Counted from the stretch's first letter, positions 44,316 to 53,989 are shown. The stretch: DNA of 64,000 nt from Sulfurimonas sp. (GCA_026988315.1 JALSLJ010000024.1:1-64000); one strand, 5' to 3'. Numbers and translations are program-made. The notes: generated from the sequence alone by a model not told the origin.

Positions 44316-45641
44316 TTATACTTTCGTATGTAACCACTCTTTCTTTTGATAAATATAGTAATATATCAAACCTTTTAGGAGTGTTTCTACATTCATTATC
44401 ACAAAAATTGCAATAATGCCAAAGCCAAATTTATACGCTATATATGATGGGACAACCCTTAAAAACCAAAGCGATAAAACATTTATTTTCAATGTTATTT
44501 TAGTTGCTCCTGCCCCGCGAAGTGCCGCTGAATATACAAAAACTATAGCAAGAGGAATTTGTGCTAAACCAACAAGTATTAAATAGTACGAAGCTACGGC
44601 GATTGTTGCTTCATCTTTTGTAAACAAAGCAACTAAAGATTCAGGAAAAAGTATCAAAATCAAACCAATACTTCCCATAAATATGTAGGCGATTCTACCA
44701 CTTATAATTCCCATATTATAGGCTTTATCTATATGCTGTGCCCCTAAATTTTGCCCAACCAAAGCCATAGCAGCTATAGCAAAACCAAATCCTGGCATAA
44801 AAGCAATTCCTTCTATTCTAAGACCAACCTGATATCCCGCTAACTCTACTGTTCCATATGCAGTAATTATAGATACAAAAACTAAAAAAGATAAACTTGA
44901 TACTCCACGGTCAAGTGCCGCACTCCATCCAACATGCCACACTCGCTTCATATCACTGAGTCTAATTATTGGGATAAGATTGAGCTTAGCTTTAGGAATT
45001 TTTAAAAGAAAAAAATACGCTAGTACATTAAAACTATAAGCTATAATAGTTGCATACGCTGCACCTTCTATCCCCATTGCATCAAACCCATAGTGACCAA
45101 ATATAAACACATAGTTTAAAAAAGCATTTAGGGCAGCTGAAAAGAGCTTTATATATAAAGAACTTTGTGTATCTCCAGCAGCAGAGAGTGCATTATAAAG
45201 CAATGTATCTATAAATATTACAGCAATTCCAAGAGAAATTATCTGAAAATATAAAGAGCCTTGATGAACAACCTCTGGTTGTGCACCCATAACACTATAG
45301 ATAAATTCACTCCCAACATAGCCACCAATACTTACAAAAATGGATAAAATTATTGCAAATATACCAAGAGTAAAAAGCAATGCAGACGCCCGTTTCTTTC
45401 TTCTTTGTCCAATTAACCTAGAGATTAGAGCATTGCCACCAACTACATAAAGGGTCATAAGAACATTTATTATCATCATAAACTGCATACTCATACCAAC
45501 AGCAGCTAGGGCGTATATACTTATCATGCCAACCATAATCATATCGATTAAAATTTGTAATATATCTACTAAGTGTTTTAATGCAGCAGGAATAGCAAGT
45601 TTAAAAACTTTTTTAGTATCTGTAGAGATTAGTTTTGAAAT
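44316..45641 (-). CDS. MATE-family efflux transporter, apparent AUU start
   Basis: About 441 aa, 12 helices. GGNALISRLIGQ, the LAIPAALKHLVDILQILIDMIMVG first helix and the duplicated half (GFGFAIAAMALVGQNLGA) identify a MATE/DinF-type Na+ or H+/drug antiporter. The ATG used by the ORF track (45542) would delete most of helix 1. The conserved N-terminus continues in frame upstream (ISTDTKKVFKLAIPAALKHL) with no ATG, GTG or TTG before the next stop, but AAGGTGG sits a few bases before ATT ATT at 45644-45639. I therefore start at ATT. A mutated start is the alternative. Confidence 0.75.
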   Translation of the reverse strand: MSKLISTDTKKVFKLAIPAALKHLVDILQILIDMIMVGMISIYALAAVGMSMQFMMIINVLMTLYVVGGNALISRLIGQRRKKRASALLFTLGIFAIILSIFVSIGGYVGSEFIYSVMGAQPEVVHQGSLYFQIISLGIAVIFIDTLLYNALSAAGDTQSSLYIKLFSAALNAFLNYVFIFGHYGFDAMGIEGAAYATIIAYSFNVLAYFFLLKIPKAKLNLIPIIRLSDMKRVWHVGWSAALDRGVSSLSFLVFVSIITAYGTVELAGYQVGLRIEGIAFMPGFGFAIAAMALVGQNLGAQHIDKAYNMGIISGRIAYIFMGSIGLILILFPESLVALFTKDEATIAVASYYLILVGLAQIPLAIVFVYSAALRGAGATKITLKINVLSLWFLRVVPSYIAYKFGFGIIAIFVIMNVETLLKGLIYYYIYQKKEWLHTKV

Positions 45642-45901
45642 AATTGTGCCACCTTTGTCATAGTAAGGATAAGCTCCTCTTTAGTTTCAAAATCAAGTAC
45701 AATTTTATCTTTTACCTCCTCTTTTTGGGGAGTAAAATCAAAAACTAAGATATATCCCTTTAAGTGAACTTTACCCTTATTTATCTCCATCCACTCCAAA
45801 CTCATCTCAGCAACTTCCCCTTGCATTGCAACTACAGCAGCAGGATACAGTCTTGTTAATTTACTTAAATCTATATCTCCAATTTTAGATTTATATATCA
45901 T
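45629..45901 (-). CDS. Hypothetical 90-aa protein between two transporter genes
   Basis: 90 aa, acidic and soluble, no signal or membrane helix. It reads as a small alpha/beta protein (AAVVAMQGEVAEMSLEWME, VHLKGYILVFDF, KIVLDFETKEELILTMTKVAQLF). No family recognised. Its ATG overlaps the upstream MFS stop by 4 bases and its 3' end overlaps the MATE reading frame, so the three genes form one translation-coupled operon. It could be a small regulator or chaperone of the transporters, without direct evidence. Confidence 0.6.
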   Translation of the reverse strand: MIYKSKIGDIDLSKLTRLYPAAVVAMQGEVAEMSLEWMEINKGKVHLKGYILVFDFTPQKEEVKDKIVLDFETKEELILTMTKVAQLFQN

Positions 45902-47103
45902 TTTATCTCCTTAATTTTTTGAGTTTTTAGTATCCAGATAAAATAAATACCGCCAACTAAAAATCCAGCTCCTATCACAACAGTAATAAATTCTAAAGAG
46001 TAGCCATCTGTTGCTAAAAAACCAATCATAAAAGAGGTAAAAGCAGCTGAACTTAAAAACAGCATATCATTATATGCTACGATTCTTCCATAATATTTTT
46101 GCTCTATATTTTTTTGCAACAAGGTATAAGTGTAGGACCAAAGAGTTGTTGTAAAGAAACCAACAACTACACTCGCAAAAAGTGAAAGATAAAAATCTTT
46201 CATCACATAAGCCCATAAGTAAATAGAAAAAGCTTGCCCAATAAAAATATAAACTATCCGTTTATTATTTACCCAATTACTAATTACAATCGGTCCAATC
46301 ACTAAACCAATGGCACGGGAGGCATGAAGAAGTCCTAGAGCTAACGAAGTAGCAATTACAGATGCATAATACTTATCTACCATTAGTGCAACCAAGGCAT
46401 CAAAAGCAGTTAAACCAACAAAGGCGTGAATCAACATAAGGTGAACAGCTTGTGGCGTTTTTTTCAAATACCTAAAAGTATCACCCATCATCTGGAGTAG
46501 ATTCTCACCTGTTTTAATCATTTCAACCTTTATCTCTAAATTATAAAGTAAAACAAAACCAACAACAAACATACAAGCATCTAAAACAAATGCGACTTTA
46601 ACTCCAAGCAGATATACAACAAAACCACCCAAAGCCATACCAAGGGTATATGAAAACGACCAAATAATAGAATGGATTTCATTAGCCTTTTGTAGTTTAA
46701 CTCCATCTAAAATTTTGGGTAACAATGACATCTCAGTTGTAAAGTAAAACGAAGCAGCTGCCATTTTTAGAAAAATTAAAGTATATAAAAGCCATAAATC
46801 CGATAAATTATTTACAAAAACTAGAAAGAAAGTTGCAAATATTTCTATGCATATAAGAACCAACATTAAGTTCTTTGGTTTTACACTATCTATAATAGAA
46901 CCAGAAAAAGGTGCTTGAATAACACCTGCTAAGAAATGTAACATTGCGACAAATGCTACTATTTCAGCACTCACTTTCATATCCAAGAGTAGCGTGTATA
47001 TTGCTACATTACTAAACCATGCACCAAAGTATGCAATAAGTTGTATGGTGGATAGTCTTCGTAAAACTGGCTCAGCTTTTAGTAAAATTAAATAATCATT
47101 CAT
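45898..47103 (-). CDS. MFS transporter
   Basis: 401 aa from MNDYLILLKAEPVLRRL (47103); the tracked start adds 10 residues and neither has a clear ribosome site, so I choose the start that places the first helix normally. Twelve helices, with an MFS-3-like N-terminus (LSTIQLIAYFGAWFSNVAIYTLLLD), a loop like PFSGSIIDSVKPKNLM between helices 2 and 3, and a charged central loop. It resembles enterobactin/macrolide-type exporters. Substrate unknown. First gene of the MFS-90aa-MATE operon. Confidence 0.82.
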   Translation of the reverse strand: MNDYLILLKAEPVLRRLSTIQLIAYFGAWFSNVAIYTLLLDMKVSAEIVAFVAMLHFLAGVIQAPFSGSIIDSVKPKNLMLVLICIEIFATFFLVFVNNLSDLWLLYTLIFLKMAAASFYFTTEMSLLPKILDGVKLQKANEIHSIIWSFSYTLGMALGGFVVYLLGVKVAFVLDACMFVVGFVLLYNLEIKVEMIKTGENLLQMMGDTFRYLKKTPQAVHLMLIHAFVGLTAFDALVALMVDKYYASVIATSLALGLLHASRAIGLVIGPIVISNWVNNKRIVYIFIGQAFSIYLWAYVMKDFYLSLFASVVVGFFTTTLWSYTYTLLQKNIEQKYYGRIVAYNDMLFLSSAAFTSFMIGFLATDGYSLEFITVVIGAGFLVGGIYFIWILKTQKIKEIK

Positions 47104-47168
47104 AAATGCAAGGTTATCATAATAAGGAATCATAGTTATTTAAAAATAAAAAATTACAATATTTTTAT

Positions 47169-47195
47169 TAAAGATATTTTTATTTGTGTCGATAT
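47169..47195 (+). promoter_or_regulatory. Sigma28 (FliA)-type promoter of flaG
   Basis: TAAAGATA-(11)-GTCGATAT is very near the enterobacterial consensus TAAAGTTT-N11-GCCGATAA. It ends 39 bases before the flaG ATG, and GAGGAG is the ribosome site. Class-3 flagellar genes are expected to use it. Confidence 0.65.
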
Positions 47196-47234
47196 GGTAT
47201 GTAATTACTATAAATATAAATCGAGGAGTTAGTC

Positions 47235-47633
47235 ATGGATGGCATAGCAGGTGCTTTAAAACAGCAACAAACTCAAACAAGTAACCAGGGATCTCAAGGA
47301 AGAGCAACTCAAAAGGTTCAACACTCACAAGCTCAAAAGATTGATGTTTCCAAGCAAGCTCAAGAGGTATCGACAACAAAAAACACTCAAAGTAGTAAAA
47401 AAATCTCTTCAGAAGAACAAGCAAGGGAGCTAGTAAACAAGCTCAATGACGCTTTGGCACCAATGAGTACAGATTTAAGATTTGGTTTTGATAATACTGA
47501 TGAAGTATTTTATGTGTCAGTAATTGAATCATCTTCAAATAAAATGATTAGAAGATTTCCAGCAGAACAAGCTGCTGATTTTTTACCAAAAATGCAAGAA
47601 GTTACAGGCATCCTTTTTGATTCAAAAGGGTAA
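47235..47633 (+). CDS. flaG: Flagellar protein FlaG
   Basis: 132 aa. A Gln/Ser/Thr-rich disordered N-terminal half (about 1-60) precedes the conserved FlaG domain (about 60-132): ARELVNKLNDALAPMSTDLRFGFDNTDEVFYVSVIES, NKMIRRFPAEQAADFLPKMQEVTGILFD. FlaG limits flagellar filament length and modulates polar flagella in Campylobacterota. No other flagellar gene is adjacent (fliD, often next to it, is absent), so it stands alone under its own sigma28 promoter and terminator. Confidence 0.9.
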   Translation: MDGIAGALKQQQTQTSNQGSQGRATQKVQHSQAQKIDVSKQAQEVSTTKNTQSSKKISSEEQARELVNKLNDALAPMSTDLRFGFDNTDEVFYVSVIESSSNKMIRRFPAEQAADFLPKMQEVTGILFDSKG

Positions 47634-47650
47634 AAAGATTTTACCCTTTT
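47624..47650 (+). terminator. Terminator overlapping the flaG stop
   Basis: Perfect 12-bp stem AAAAGGGTAAAA-AGA-TTTTACCCTTTT. The stop codon TAA at 47631-47633 lies in the left arm. Ends in a T run; could act in both directions. Confidence 0.8.
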
Positions 47651-47811
47651 AGCATAATTGCCATACTAATCTCTTAGCTCTATCTTTTGTTTTGTCTCTT
47701 ATTACTCTAATTAACCTTATATATTTTAACTTATAAATATTCACTAACCATTTTTTAATCTCTTTTATTGTAAAATCGCGGTAATTATTTTGCTTATTAA
47801 AGGTTTTTTAT

Positions 47812-49050
47812 ATGAAAAAAGAAGTTAAAAAAGTAGTTCTTGCCTATTCTGGTGGACTCGATACAAGTATTATTTTAAAATGGTTACAAGATGAGTATAA
47901 AGCTGAAGTTATCACTTTTACAGCTGATCTAGGTCAAGGCGAAGAGGTGGAACCAGCTCGTCAAAAAGCACTTGACAATGGTATAAAACCTGAAAATATT
48001 TTCATCCTTGATATACAAGAAGAGTTTGTAAAAGATTATGTTTTTCCTATGTTTAGAGCAAATGCTATTTATGAGGGTGAATATCTTCTGGGAACTTCTA
48101 TTGCGAGACCACTTATTGCAAAAAAACAGATTGAAATTGCAAAAAAAATGGGTGCTGATGCCGTGAGTCATGGAGCAACTGGAAAAGGTAACGATCAAGT
48201 CAGATTTGAACTTGGATATCTAGGTTTAAACCCAGATATCACAGTTATTGCTCCATGGAGAGAGTGGGATTTAAATTCAAGAGAAAAACTTTTAGCTTAT
48301 GCAAAAGATCATGGTATCAACATTGATCAAAAACATGTGGATGCTGATGGAAATCCAACTGTTAGCCCATATTCTATGGATGCCAACCTTCTTCATATCT
48401 CTTATGAGGGACTTCACCTAGAAAACCCTATGAATGAGCCGGAAGAGTCTATGTGGCTATGGTCCAACTCTCCTGAAAATGCTCCTGATAAGAAGGAATA
48501 TATCACTATAGGGTACAAAAATGGAGACCCAGTAACACTTAATGGAAAAGAATTATCTCCAGCTACTATGCTTAGAACGCTTAATGAATACGGAAACAAA
48601 CACGGTATCGGGCGTATTGATATAGTAGAAAATAGGTTTGTCGGGATGAAAGCTCGTGGATGTTATGAAACTCCAGGTGGAACAATTATGCTTAAGGCTC
48701 ACAGAGCTATAGAATCTATCTGTTTAGATAGGGAAGAAGCACATATGAAAGATGGGATGATTGCTAAGTATGCAGAACTTATCTACAACGGTTTCTGGTT
48801 CTCTCCAGAGCGTGAAATGATGCAAGCGGCAATCGATACTACTCAAAAATATGTTCAAGGAGATGTAAAGTTAAAACTTTACAAAGGGAATGTTGAAGTG
48901 GTAGGACGCAAATCAGACATGTCTCTCTACTCTGAAGAGCACTCAACATTTGAAGAGGATGAAGTATATAATCAAAAAGATGCCGAAGGGTTTATTAGAC
49001 TTAATGCATTAAGAAGAATTATTGCTGGTAAAAAAAGACAAGGATTATAA
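47812..49050 (+). CDS. argG: Argininosuccinate synthase
   Basis: 412 aa. Joins citrulline and aspartate with ATP in arginine synthesis. The PP-loop [18 protein letters not shown] is followed by [34 protein letters not shown] and [26 protein letters not shown], all typical. A ribosome site AAGG is upstream. It starts the long + strand run; the FTR-rhodanese gene begins 2 bases after its stop. Confidence 0.97.
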   Translation: MKKEVKKVVLAYSGGLDTSIILKWLQDEYKAEVITFTADLGQGEEVEPARQKALDNGIKPENIFILDIQEEFVKDYVFPMFRANAIYEGEYLLGTSIARPLIAKKQIEIAKKMGADAVSHGATGKGNDQVRFELGYLGLNPDITVIAPWREWDLNSREKLLAYAKDHGINIDQKHVDADGNPTVSPYSMDANLLHISYEGLHLENPMNEPEESMWLWSNSPENAPDKKEYITIGYKNGDPVTLNGKELSPATMLRTLNEYGNKHGIGRIDIVENRFVGMKARGCYETPGGTIMLKAHRAIESICLDREEAHMKDGMIAKYAELIYNGFWFSPEREMMQAAIDTTQKYVQGDVKLKLYKGNVEVVGRKSDMSLYSEEHSTFEEDEVYNQKDAEGFIRLNALRRIIAGKKRQGL

Positions 49051-49051
49051 A

Positions 49052-49783
49052 ATGATTAAAATAGATATGAATTCACCTGAGTTTCAAGCTAGAATGGAAA
49101 AAACGATTAAGTTTACAGATAAAGTATGTGAATCTCGTGGTTGGGTATATAATCCTCAAGAAGAAGTTAATGAAGGTGTACAAATGGGTCTTGCTCGAAA
49201 CAAGATGATGTACAACAAACTGTTTTGTCCATGTTTTATGGTTGAAGAGGTTGATGGAAAACCGCAAAGCGTTGACAACAGAATTTGCCCTTGTAAACCT
49301 GCTATAGAAAAAGAGATTCCCGAGAGTGGCGCTTGCCATTGTGGGATATTCTGCACACCAGAATTTGCAGCTGCTAAACGCATAGAGCTTGGAATGGAAG
49401 AAGCTGTGCATACACACTCACGCGGTCTAAGTAAAGAGGAGTGTGCACAATTAGTAGAACAAAATGAACTTGATGGAGATGAACTTCAAGCACTTATCGA
49501 AGCAAGAGAAATCGGCATCGTTGAATTTAAACTTGTAGATGTTCGTGAGCACATGGAGTGGCAGATGGGTCACATCAAGGGTGCTGATGCACTTGTTCCA
49601 ACAAGTAGTTTTTTTCAAACTTGGGATGCAGCGAAACTAAAAAAAGATGAAAATATAATTCTATATTGTCATGTTGGAAGCCGTTCAGCACATGTTGCAA
49701 GAATTTTAGCAGATATGGGATACTCAAAAATAGGAAACTTAACTCATGGTATCGTTACCTACAGTGGCGAAATAGAAAAATAA
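49052..49783 (+). CDS. Ferredoxin-thioredoxin reductase catalytic domain fused to rhodanese
   Basis: 243 aa from the ATG at 49052 (AGGA upstream); the track adds 10 residues out of argG. The N-terminal part (about 10-115) has the redox/[4Fe-4S] pattern FCPC...ICPC...CHC of FTR beta subunits, with CPC-CPC spacing of 17 and a CPC-CHC spacing of 13, a little unlike plant FTR (16 and 8). The C-terminal rhodanese domain (about 150-243) has LVDVREHMEWQMGHIKGA and active Cys in LYCHVGSRSAHVA. It could couple ferredoxin electrons to persulfide or thiol targets. No FTR alpha subunit is nearby. Cytosolic. Confidence 0.85.
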   Translation: MIKIDMNSPEFQARMEKTIKFTDKVCESRGWVYNPQEEVNEGVQMGLARNKMMYNKLFCPCFMVEEVDGKPQSVDNRICPCKPAIEKEIPESGACHCGIFCTPEFAAAKRIELGMEEAVHTHSRGLSKEECAQLVEQNELDGDELQALIEAREIGIVEFKLVDVREHMEWQMGHIKGADALVPTSSFFQTWDAAKLKKDENIILYCHVGSRSAHVARILADMGYSKIGNLTHGIVTYSGEIEK

Positions 49784-49802
49784 ATAAATTTTAGGAAAAA
49801 AA

Positions 49803-50249
49803 ATGAAAGTATTATTAATCAAAGATGTAAAAAGCCTTGGGAAAAAAGGTGAAGTTAAAGAAGTTAAAGATGGTTATGGGAAAAACTTTCTTATTGCTAA
49901 GGGCTTTGCAAGATCTGCAACACCAGAGATACTAGCGCAACACGCACAGGATGAACTTATTGTAGCCCAAAATCTTGAAAAAGAGGTAAATGCCCTCAAA
50001 GAGATAGCTGCACAACTTGATAAATGTGAAATTATAATTACAAAAAAACTTGGTCAAAATGGTCACCTTTTCGGTTCTGTCACAAAAGATGAAATTGCAG
50101 TAGCACTTAAAGATCAACACGGGATTGAAATTGATAAAAAACATATCAATGAAAAGCATGCTATTAAAACGATTGGTGAACATGACTTAGATTTTAAACT
50201 AGGTCATGGTTTACATGCAACACTTCATGTGGATGTACAAGGCGAATAA
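49803..50249 (+). CDS. rplI: 50S ribosomal protein L9
   Basis: 148 aa. The N-terminal [31 protein letters not shown] and the long connecting helix (about 40-75) with a C-terminal 23S-binding domain are diagnostic. It overlaps hslV by one base. rplI-hslV-hslU-era-csd6 is, from memory, the same order as in Helicobacter pylori, supporting the phylum call. Confidence 0.96.
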   Translation: MKVLLIKDVKSLGKKGEVKEVKDGYGKNFLIAKGFARSATPEILAQHAQDELIVAQNLEKEVNALKEIAAQLDKCEIIITKKLGQNGHLFGSVTKDEIAVALKDQHGIEIDKKHINEKHAIKTIGEHDLDFKLGHGLHATLHVDVQGE

Positions 50250-50791
50250 TGTTTGATGCCACTACGATACTTGCTTATAAGGGCAAAAATAGAGCTGTAA
50301 TTGGGGGAGATGGACAAGTTACTTTTGGAGATTCAGTTCTTAAAGGTAATGCTACAAAAATACGCACACTTCACAAAGGTAAAATACTTGCTGGTTTTGC
50401 AGGAAGTACAGCGGATGCTTTTAATCTTTTTGATATGTTTGAAGAGTTCTTAGAAGATAAAAAAGGCGATATTTTAAAGTCTGTAATTGAGTTCTCTAAA
50501 GCTTGGCGTAAAGATAAAGTTCTTCGTCGATTAGAGGCTATGATGATTGTTTTAAATAATGAACATATCTTTATCCTTACTGGGAATGGGGATGTAGTTG
50601 AACCAGAAGATGGTGAAATCGCATCTATAGGTAGTGGGGGGAACTACGCTATCTCCGCTGCACGAGCTCTTAAAAAACATGCCTCTTTAGATGAGGAAGA
50701 ACTTGTTAAAGAGAGTTTAAATGTAGCAGCAGATTTGTGTATCTACACAAACCATAATATTAAAACTTTAACATTAGAAAAAGGTAAATAA
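50249..50791 (+). CDS. hslV: ATP-dependent protease peptidase subunit HslV
   Basis: 180 aa, N-terminal-nucleophile hydrolase that forms the proteolytic double hexamer capped by HslU. The mature N-terminus TTILAYKGK with catalytic Thr follows a four-residue propeptide [30 protein letters not shown] and AIGSGGNYA-like [16 protein letters not shown] are present. Overlaps rplI and hslU by one base each. Confidence 0.96.
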   Translation: MFDATTILAYKGKNRAVIGGDGQVTFGDSVLKGNATKIRTLHKGKILAGFAGSTADAFNLFDMFEEFLEDKKGDILKSVIEFSKAWRKDKVLRRLEAMMIVLNNEHIFILTGNGDVVEPEDGEIASIGSGGNYAISAARALKKHASLDEEELVKESLNVAADLCIYTNHNIKTLTLEKGK

Positions 50792-52119
50792 TGGACTTAA
50801 CTCCAAAAGAGATTGTTGAATATCTAGATAAGTATGTCATATCTCAACAAAATGCAAAAAAAACGATTGCTCTTGCTTTAAGAACAAGATATAGAAGAAT
50901 GCAGTTAAGTGCAGAACTTCAAGCTGAAATAATGCCAAAAAATATTTTGATGATCGGCTCTACTGGTGTTGGTAAAACAGAAATATCACGCCGTTTAGCA
51001 AAGATGATGCAAGTGCCTTTTATTAAAGTAGAAGCTTCGAAATATACAGAAGTTGGGTTTGTAGGTCGTGATGTCGAATCAATGGTCCGTGATTTAGTTG
51101 TCGCATCAATAAGCATTGTAAAAGCTGAAAAAGAGGAAGAAAATAAAGAGAAGATTGAAAATTATGTTACCAACAAGATAGTAGAAAAACTTCTTCCACC
51201 TCTTCCAGATGCTGCGAGTGAATCAAAAAAAGATGATTACCAAAGACTCCTGAGTGCAATGGAAGATAAAGTGATAAACGGTGAAGTAGATGATAGAATT
51301 ATTGAAATAGAGTTTGCTAAAACTAATATAGAGTTTAATGACACAAACCTACCACCAGAGATGGCAAAAGTTCAAGAAAGCTTTTCTAAAATATTTACTA
51401 CTATGAATAAAGATGATAATAAAAAAGAAGTGACTGTAAAAGATGCCAAATCACTACTTAAGCATGAAGCTAAGTCCAAACTTCTTGATATGACAAGTAT
51501 CAATACAGAAGCGCTCAAGCGTGCTGAAGATGGAGGGATAATCTTTTTAGATGAGATAGATAAAATTGCTATAAGTGCAAAAAGCCAAGGGAGAAACGAT
51601 CCATCTAAAGAGGGAGTTCAAAGGGATTTACTCCCTATTGTTGAGGGGAGCAGTGTTACTACAAAATATGGTGTTATCAATACTGATCATATCCTCTTCA
51701 TCGCTGCTGGTGCATTTCACTTGACTAAACCTAGTGATCTTATTCCAGAACTTCAAGGTAGATTTCCTCTTAGAGTTGAGCTAGAATCACTTACAGAAGA
51801 AACACTTTACAAAATACTCACACAAACAAAAAACTCTTTACTCAATCAATACGAGGCTCTCTTAGGTGTTGAAGATGTTAAATTAGTATTTGAAGATGCA
51901 GCTATTAAAGCTATCGCAAAGCTCTCTCACCGTGCAAACGAGATAACAGAAGATATTGGTGCGAGAAGGCTCCATACGGTTTTAGAAAATGTTCTTGAAG
52001 ATATTAGTTTTGATGCTGATGAGTATAAAAATAAAGAATTTGTTATAACAGCAAATTTGGTACATGAAAAACTTGATGTAGTAGTTGAGGATGATGACCT
52101 CTCTCGCTATATCTTATAA
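50791..52119 (+). CDS. hslU: ATP-dependent protease ATPase subunit HslU
   Basis: 442 aa AAA+ unfoldase. Walker A is IGSTGVGKTEI (about residue 52-62), the VGRDVESMVRDL pore region follows, an inserted I domain is at about 110-235, Walker B is IIFLDEIDKIA and sensor-2 is GARRLHTV. The C-terminus DDLSRYIL inserts into HslV. 16 bp before era. Confidence 0.96.
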   Translation: MDLTPKEIVEYLDKYVISQQNAKKTIALALRTRYRRMQLSAELQAEIMPKNILMIGSTGVGKTEISRRLAKMMQVPFIKVEASKYTEVGFVGRDVESMVRDLVVASISIVKAEKEEENKEKIENYVTNKIVEKLLPPLPDAASESKKDDYQRLLSAMEDKVINGEVDDRIIEIEFAKTNIEFNDTNLPPEMAKVQESFSKIFTTMNKDDNKKEVTVKDAKSLLKHEAKSKLLDMTSINTEALKRAEDGGIIFLDEIDKIAISAKSQGRNDPSKEGVQRDLLPIVEGSSVTTKYGVINTDHILFIAAGAFHLTKPSDLIPELQGRFPLRVELESLTEETLYKILTQTKNSLLNQYEALLGVEDVKLVFEDAAIKAIAKLSHRANEITEDIGARRLHTVLENVLEDISFDADEYKNKEFVITANLVHEKLDVVVEDDDLSRYIL

Positions 52120-52134
52120 ATACAAGGTAACACA

Positions 52135-53010
52135 ATGACAAAAGCAGGTTTTGTATCTCTAATAGGCCGTCCAAACGCTGGAAAAAGTACACTAATGAAC
52201 TCACTATTAGGTGAAAAAATAGCAATGGTTAGCCAAAAAGCTAATGCTACAAGAAGACGCTCAAATGCTATTGTTATGTATGAAAAGACTCAAATAATAT
52301 TTGTAGATACTCCTGGATTACATGAAAGAGAAAAAATATTAAACCAGTTTATGCTTGATGAAGCCCTCAAGGCGATGGGCGATTGTGACTTAATTGTATA
52401 TCTAGCGCCAGTAACTGATTCAGTAGATCATTATGAAAAATTCTTACAACGCAATAATGGCAAGGTGAAACATATTATTGTTATTAGTAAAATAGACCAG
52501 GTATCTCAGGAAAAATTATTTAAAACAATCAGTTCATATAATAAATTTGCTCAACATTTTGAAGCATTAATTCCAGTAGCTATTCCCAAAAAAGTTGGAC
52601 ACTTAGACTTACTACAAATAATCTCTAAAAATCTTCCAGAATCTCCTTTTCTTTATGACCCTAATGATTTAACAAGTGAACTTGTTAGAGATATCTATGC
52701 CGGCTTTATCAGAGAGGGAATATTTGAAAATATAAGTGATGAGATACCCTATGAATCTGATGTAATTATTGATAGTATTGAAGAGGATGCAAATCTAGAT
52801 AAGATTCATGCAACTATAATTATAGAAAAAGATTCTCAAAAAGGTATAATCATTGGTAAAGGTGGAGAGTCTATTAAGAGAATTGGAAAATATGCCAGAG
52901 AAAAGATAGAGTTTCTTAGTGGTAAAAAAGCTTATTTAAACTTACAAGTGAGTGTTAAAAAAGGCTGGACAAAAGATAAAGCATTTTTAGAAGAGATAGG
53001 ATATAAATAG
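52135..53010 (+). CDS. era: GTPase Era
   Basis: 291 aa. G1 GRPNAGKST, G3 DTPGLHE, and a C-terminal KH domain with GKGGESIKRIG (about 240) that binds 16S rRNA. It matures the 30S subunit. The G4 motif, normally NKxD, reads SKID (ISKIDQV), an N-to-S change that should weaken guanine contact. Its stop overlaps the GTG of the next gene by one base. Confidence 0.94.
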   Translation: MTKAGFVSLIGRPNAGKSTLMNSLLGEKIAMVSQKANATRRRSNAIVMYEKTQIIFVDTPGLHEREKILNQFMLDEALKAMGDCDLIVYLAPVTDSVDHYEKFLQRNNGKVKHIIVISKIDQVSQEKLFKTISSYNKFAQHFEALIPVAIPKKVGHLDLLQIISKNLPESPFLYDPNDLTSELVRDIYAGFIREGIFENISDEIPYESDVIIDSIEEDANLDKIHATIIIEKDSQKGIIIGKGGESIKRIGKYAREKIEFLSGKKAYLNLQVSVKKGWTKDKAFLEEIGYK

Positions 53011-53978
53011 TGATACTCAGAAGCATATTATTACTACTCATCATTTATATATCCGCTAGTGCAAATTCATTACTTTTAGATTATAGAATTAATGGTATCC
53101 AAAAGATAGAAAAACAGATGGACTTAGAACTTACACAAAAGGCATATTGGAGTGAGTATATAAAAAATATAGATACTACATTTGGCTATATTGAATCTTA
53201 CTCGTCCGTGCTTGCTTGCGATAAAAACAAATCAACTCTTGTGCTTTATAAACATGATGAAAACAAAACATTTACACTAGAGAAAAATTATAATGCTTTT
53301 ACTGGTGAAGTAGATGGGGATAAAGTAAGAGAAGGAGATTTAAAAACACCTCTTGGAGTTTATAGATTAACAAAAAAAATCTCTCAATTAGATCCATTTT
53401 ACGGTCCATTAGCATTTGTAACTTCCTATCCAAACACTTATGACAAATATAGGGGTAAAAATGGTTCTGGCATCTGGATTCATGGTCTTCCTATAGAACA
53501 AGAAAGGGATGAGTTCACAAAAGGTTGTATCGCTATAAACAATATCAATATTACGGAATTGGATAAAAAAATTGATATTAAAAAAACTCTACTTATTATC
53601 AATCAGTCTCAATTAACACAAACAACAACAAAAGAAAAATTATCATCTATACTTTCTCAATTATATTTATGGAGATATACATGGTTGTATAATGATATAG
53701 AGGGGTACCTTAATTTTTATGCAGATAACTTTGTTCGAAATGATGGGATGAAAATTGATGAATTTAAAAATTATAAAAAAAGAATATTTGCAAAAAATGA
53801 AAAAAAAGAGATTATCTTTAATGATATTAATATAATCCCTTATCCAAATACAACAAATATTTTTCAAGTAACTTTTAAGGAGTATTACACCTCTAGCAGT
53901 TTTCAATTTATTGGTGATAAAACCCTTATGATAAAAGTTGATGACAATCATAATATAAAAATATTTACAGAAAAATAA
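53010..53978 (+). CDS. csd6: Csd6/Pgp2-like L,D-carboxypeptidase (YkuD fold)
   Basis: 322 aa, GTG start. An N-terminal signal/anchor (about 1-19) precedes a YkuD L,D-transpeptidase-type domain (about 85-200) with EGDLKTPLGVYRL and the catalytic His/Cys motif HGLPIEQERDEFTKGCIAI. A C-terminal NTF2-like domain follows (about 215-322). That combination and the position after era match H. pylori Csd6 and C. jejuni Pgp2, which trim tetrapeptides to tripeptides and set helical cell shape. A transpeptidase function is possible. Followed by the csd4-like gene 11 bp on. Confidence 0.85.
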   Translation: MILRSILLLLIIYISASANSLLLDYRINGIQKIEKQMDLELTQKAYWSEYIKNIDTTFGYIESYSSVLACDKNKSTLVLYKHDENKTFTLEKNYNAFTGEVDGDKVREGDLKTPLGVYRLTKKISQLDPFYGPLAFVTSYPNTYDKYRGKNGSGIWIHGLPIEQERDEFTKGCIAINNINITELDKKIDIKKTLLIINQSQLTQTTTKEKLSSILSQLYLWRYTWLYNDIEGYLNFYADNFVRNDGMKIDEFKNYKKRIFAKNEKKEIIFNDINIIPYPNTTNIFQVTFKEYYTSSSFQFIGDKTLMIKVDDNHNIKIFTEK

Positions 53979-53989
53979 GAGAATTAAAG

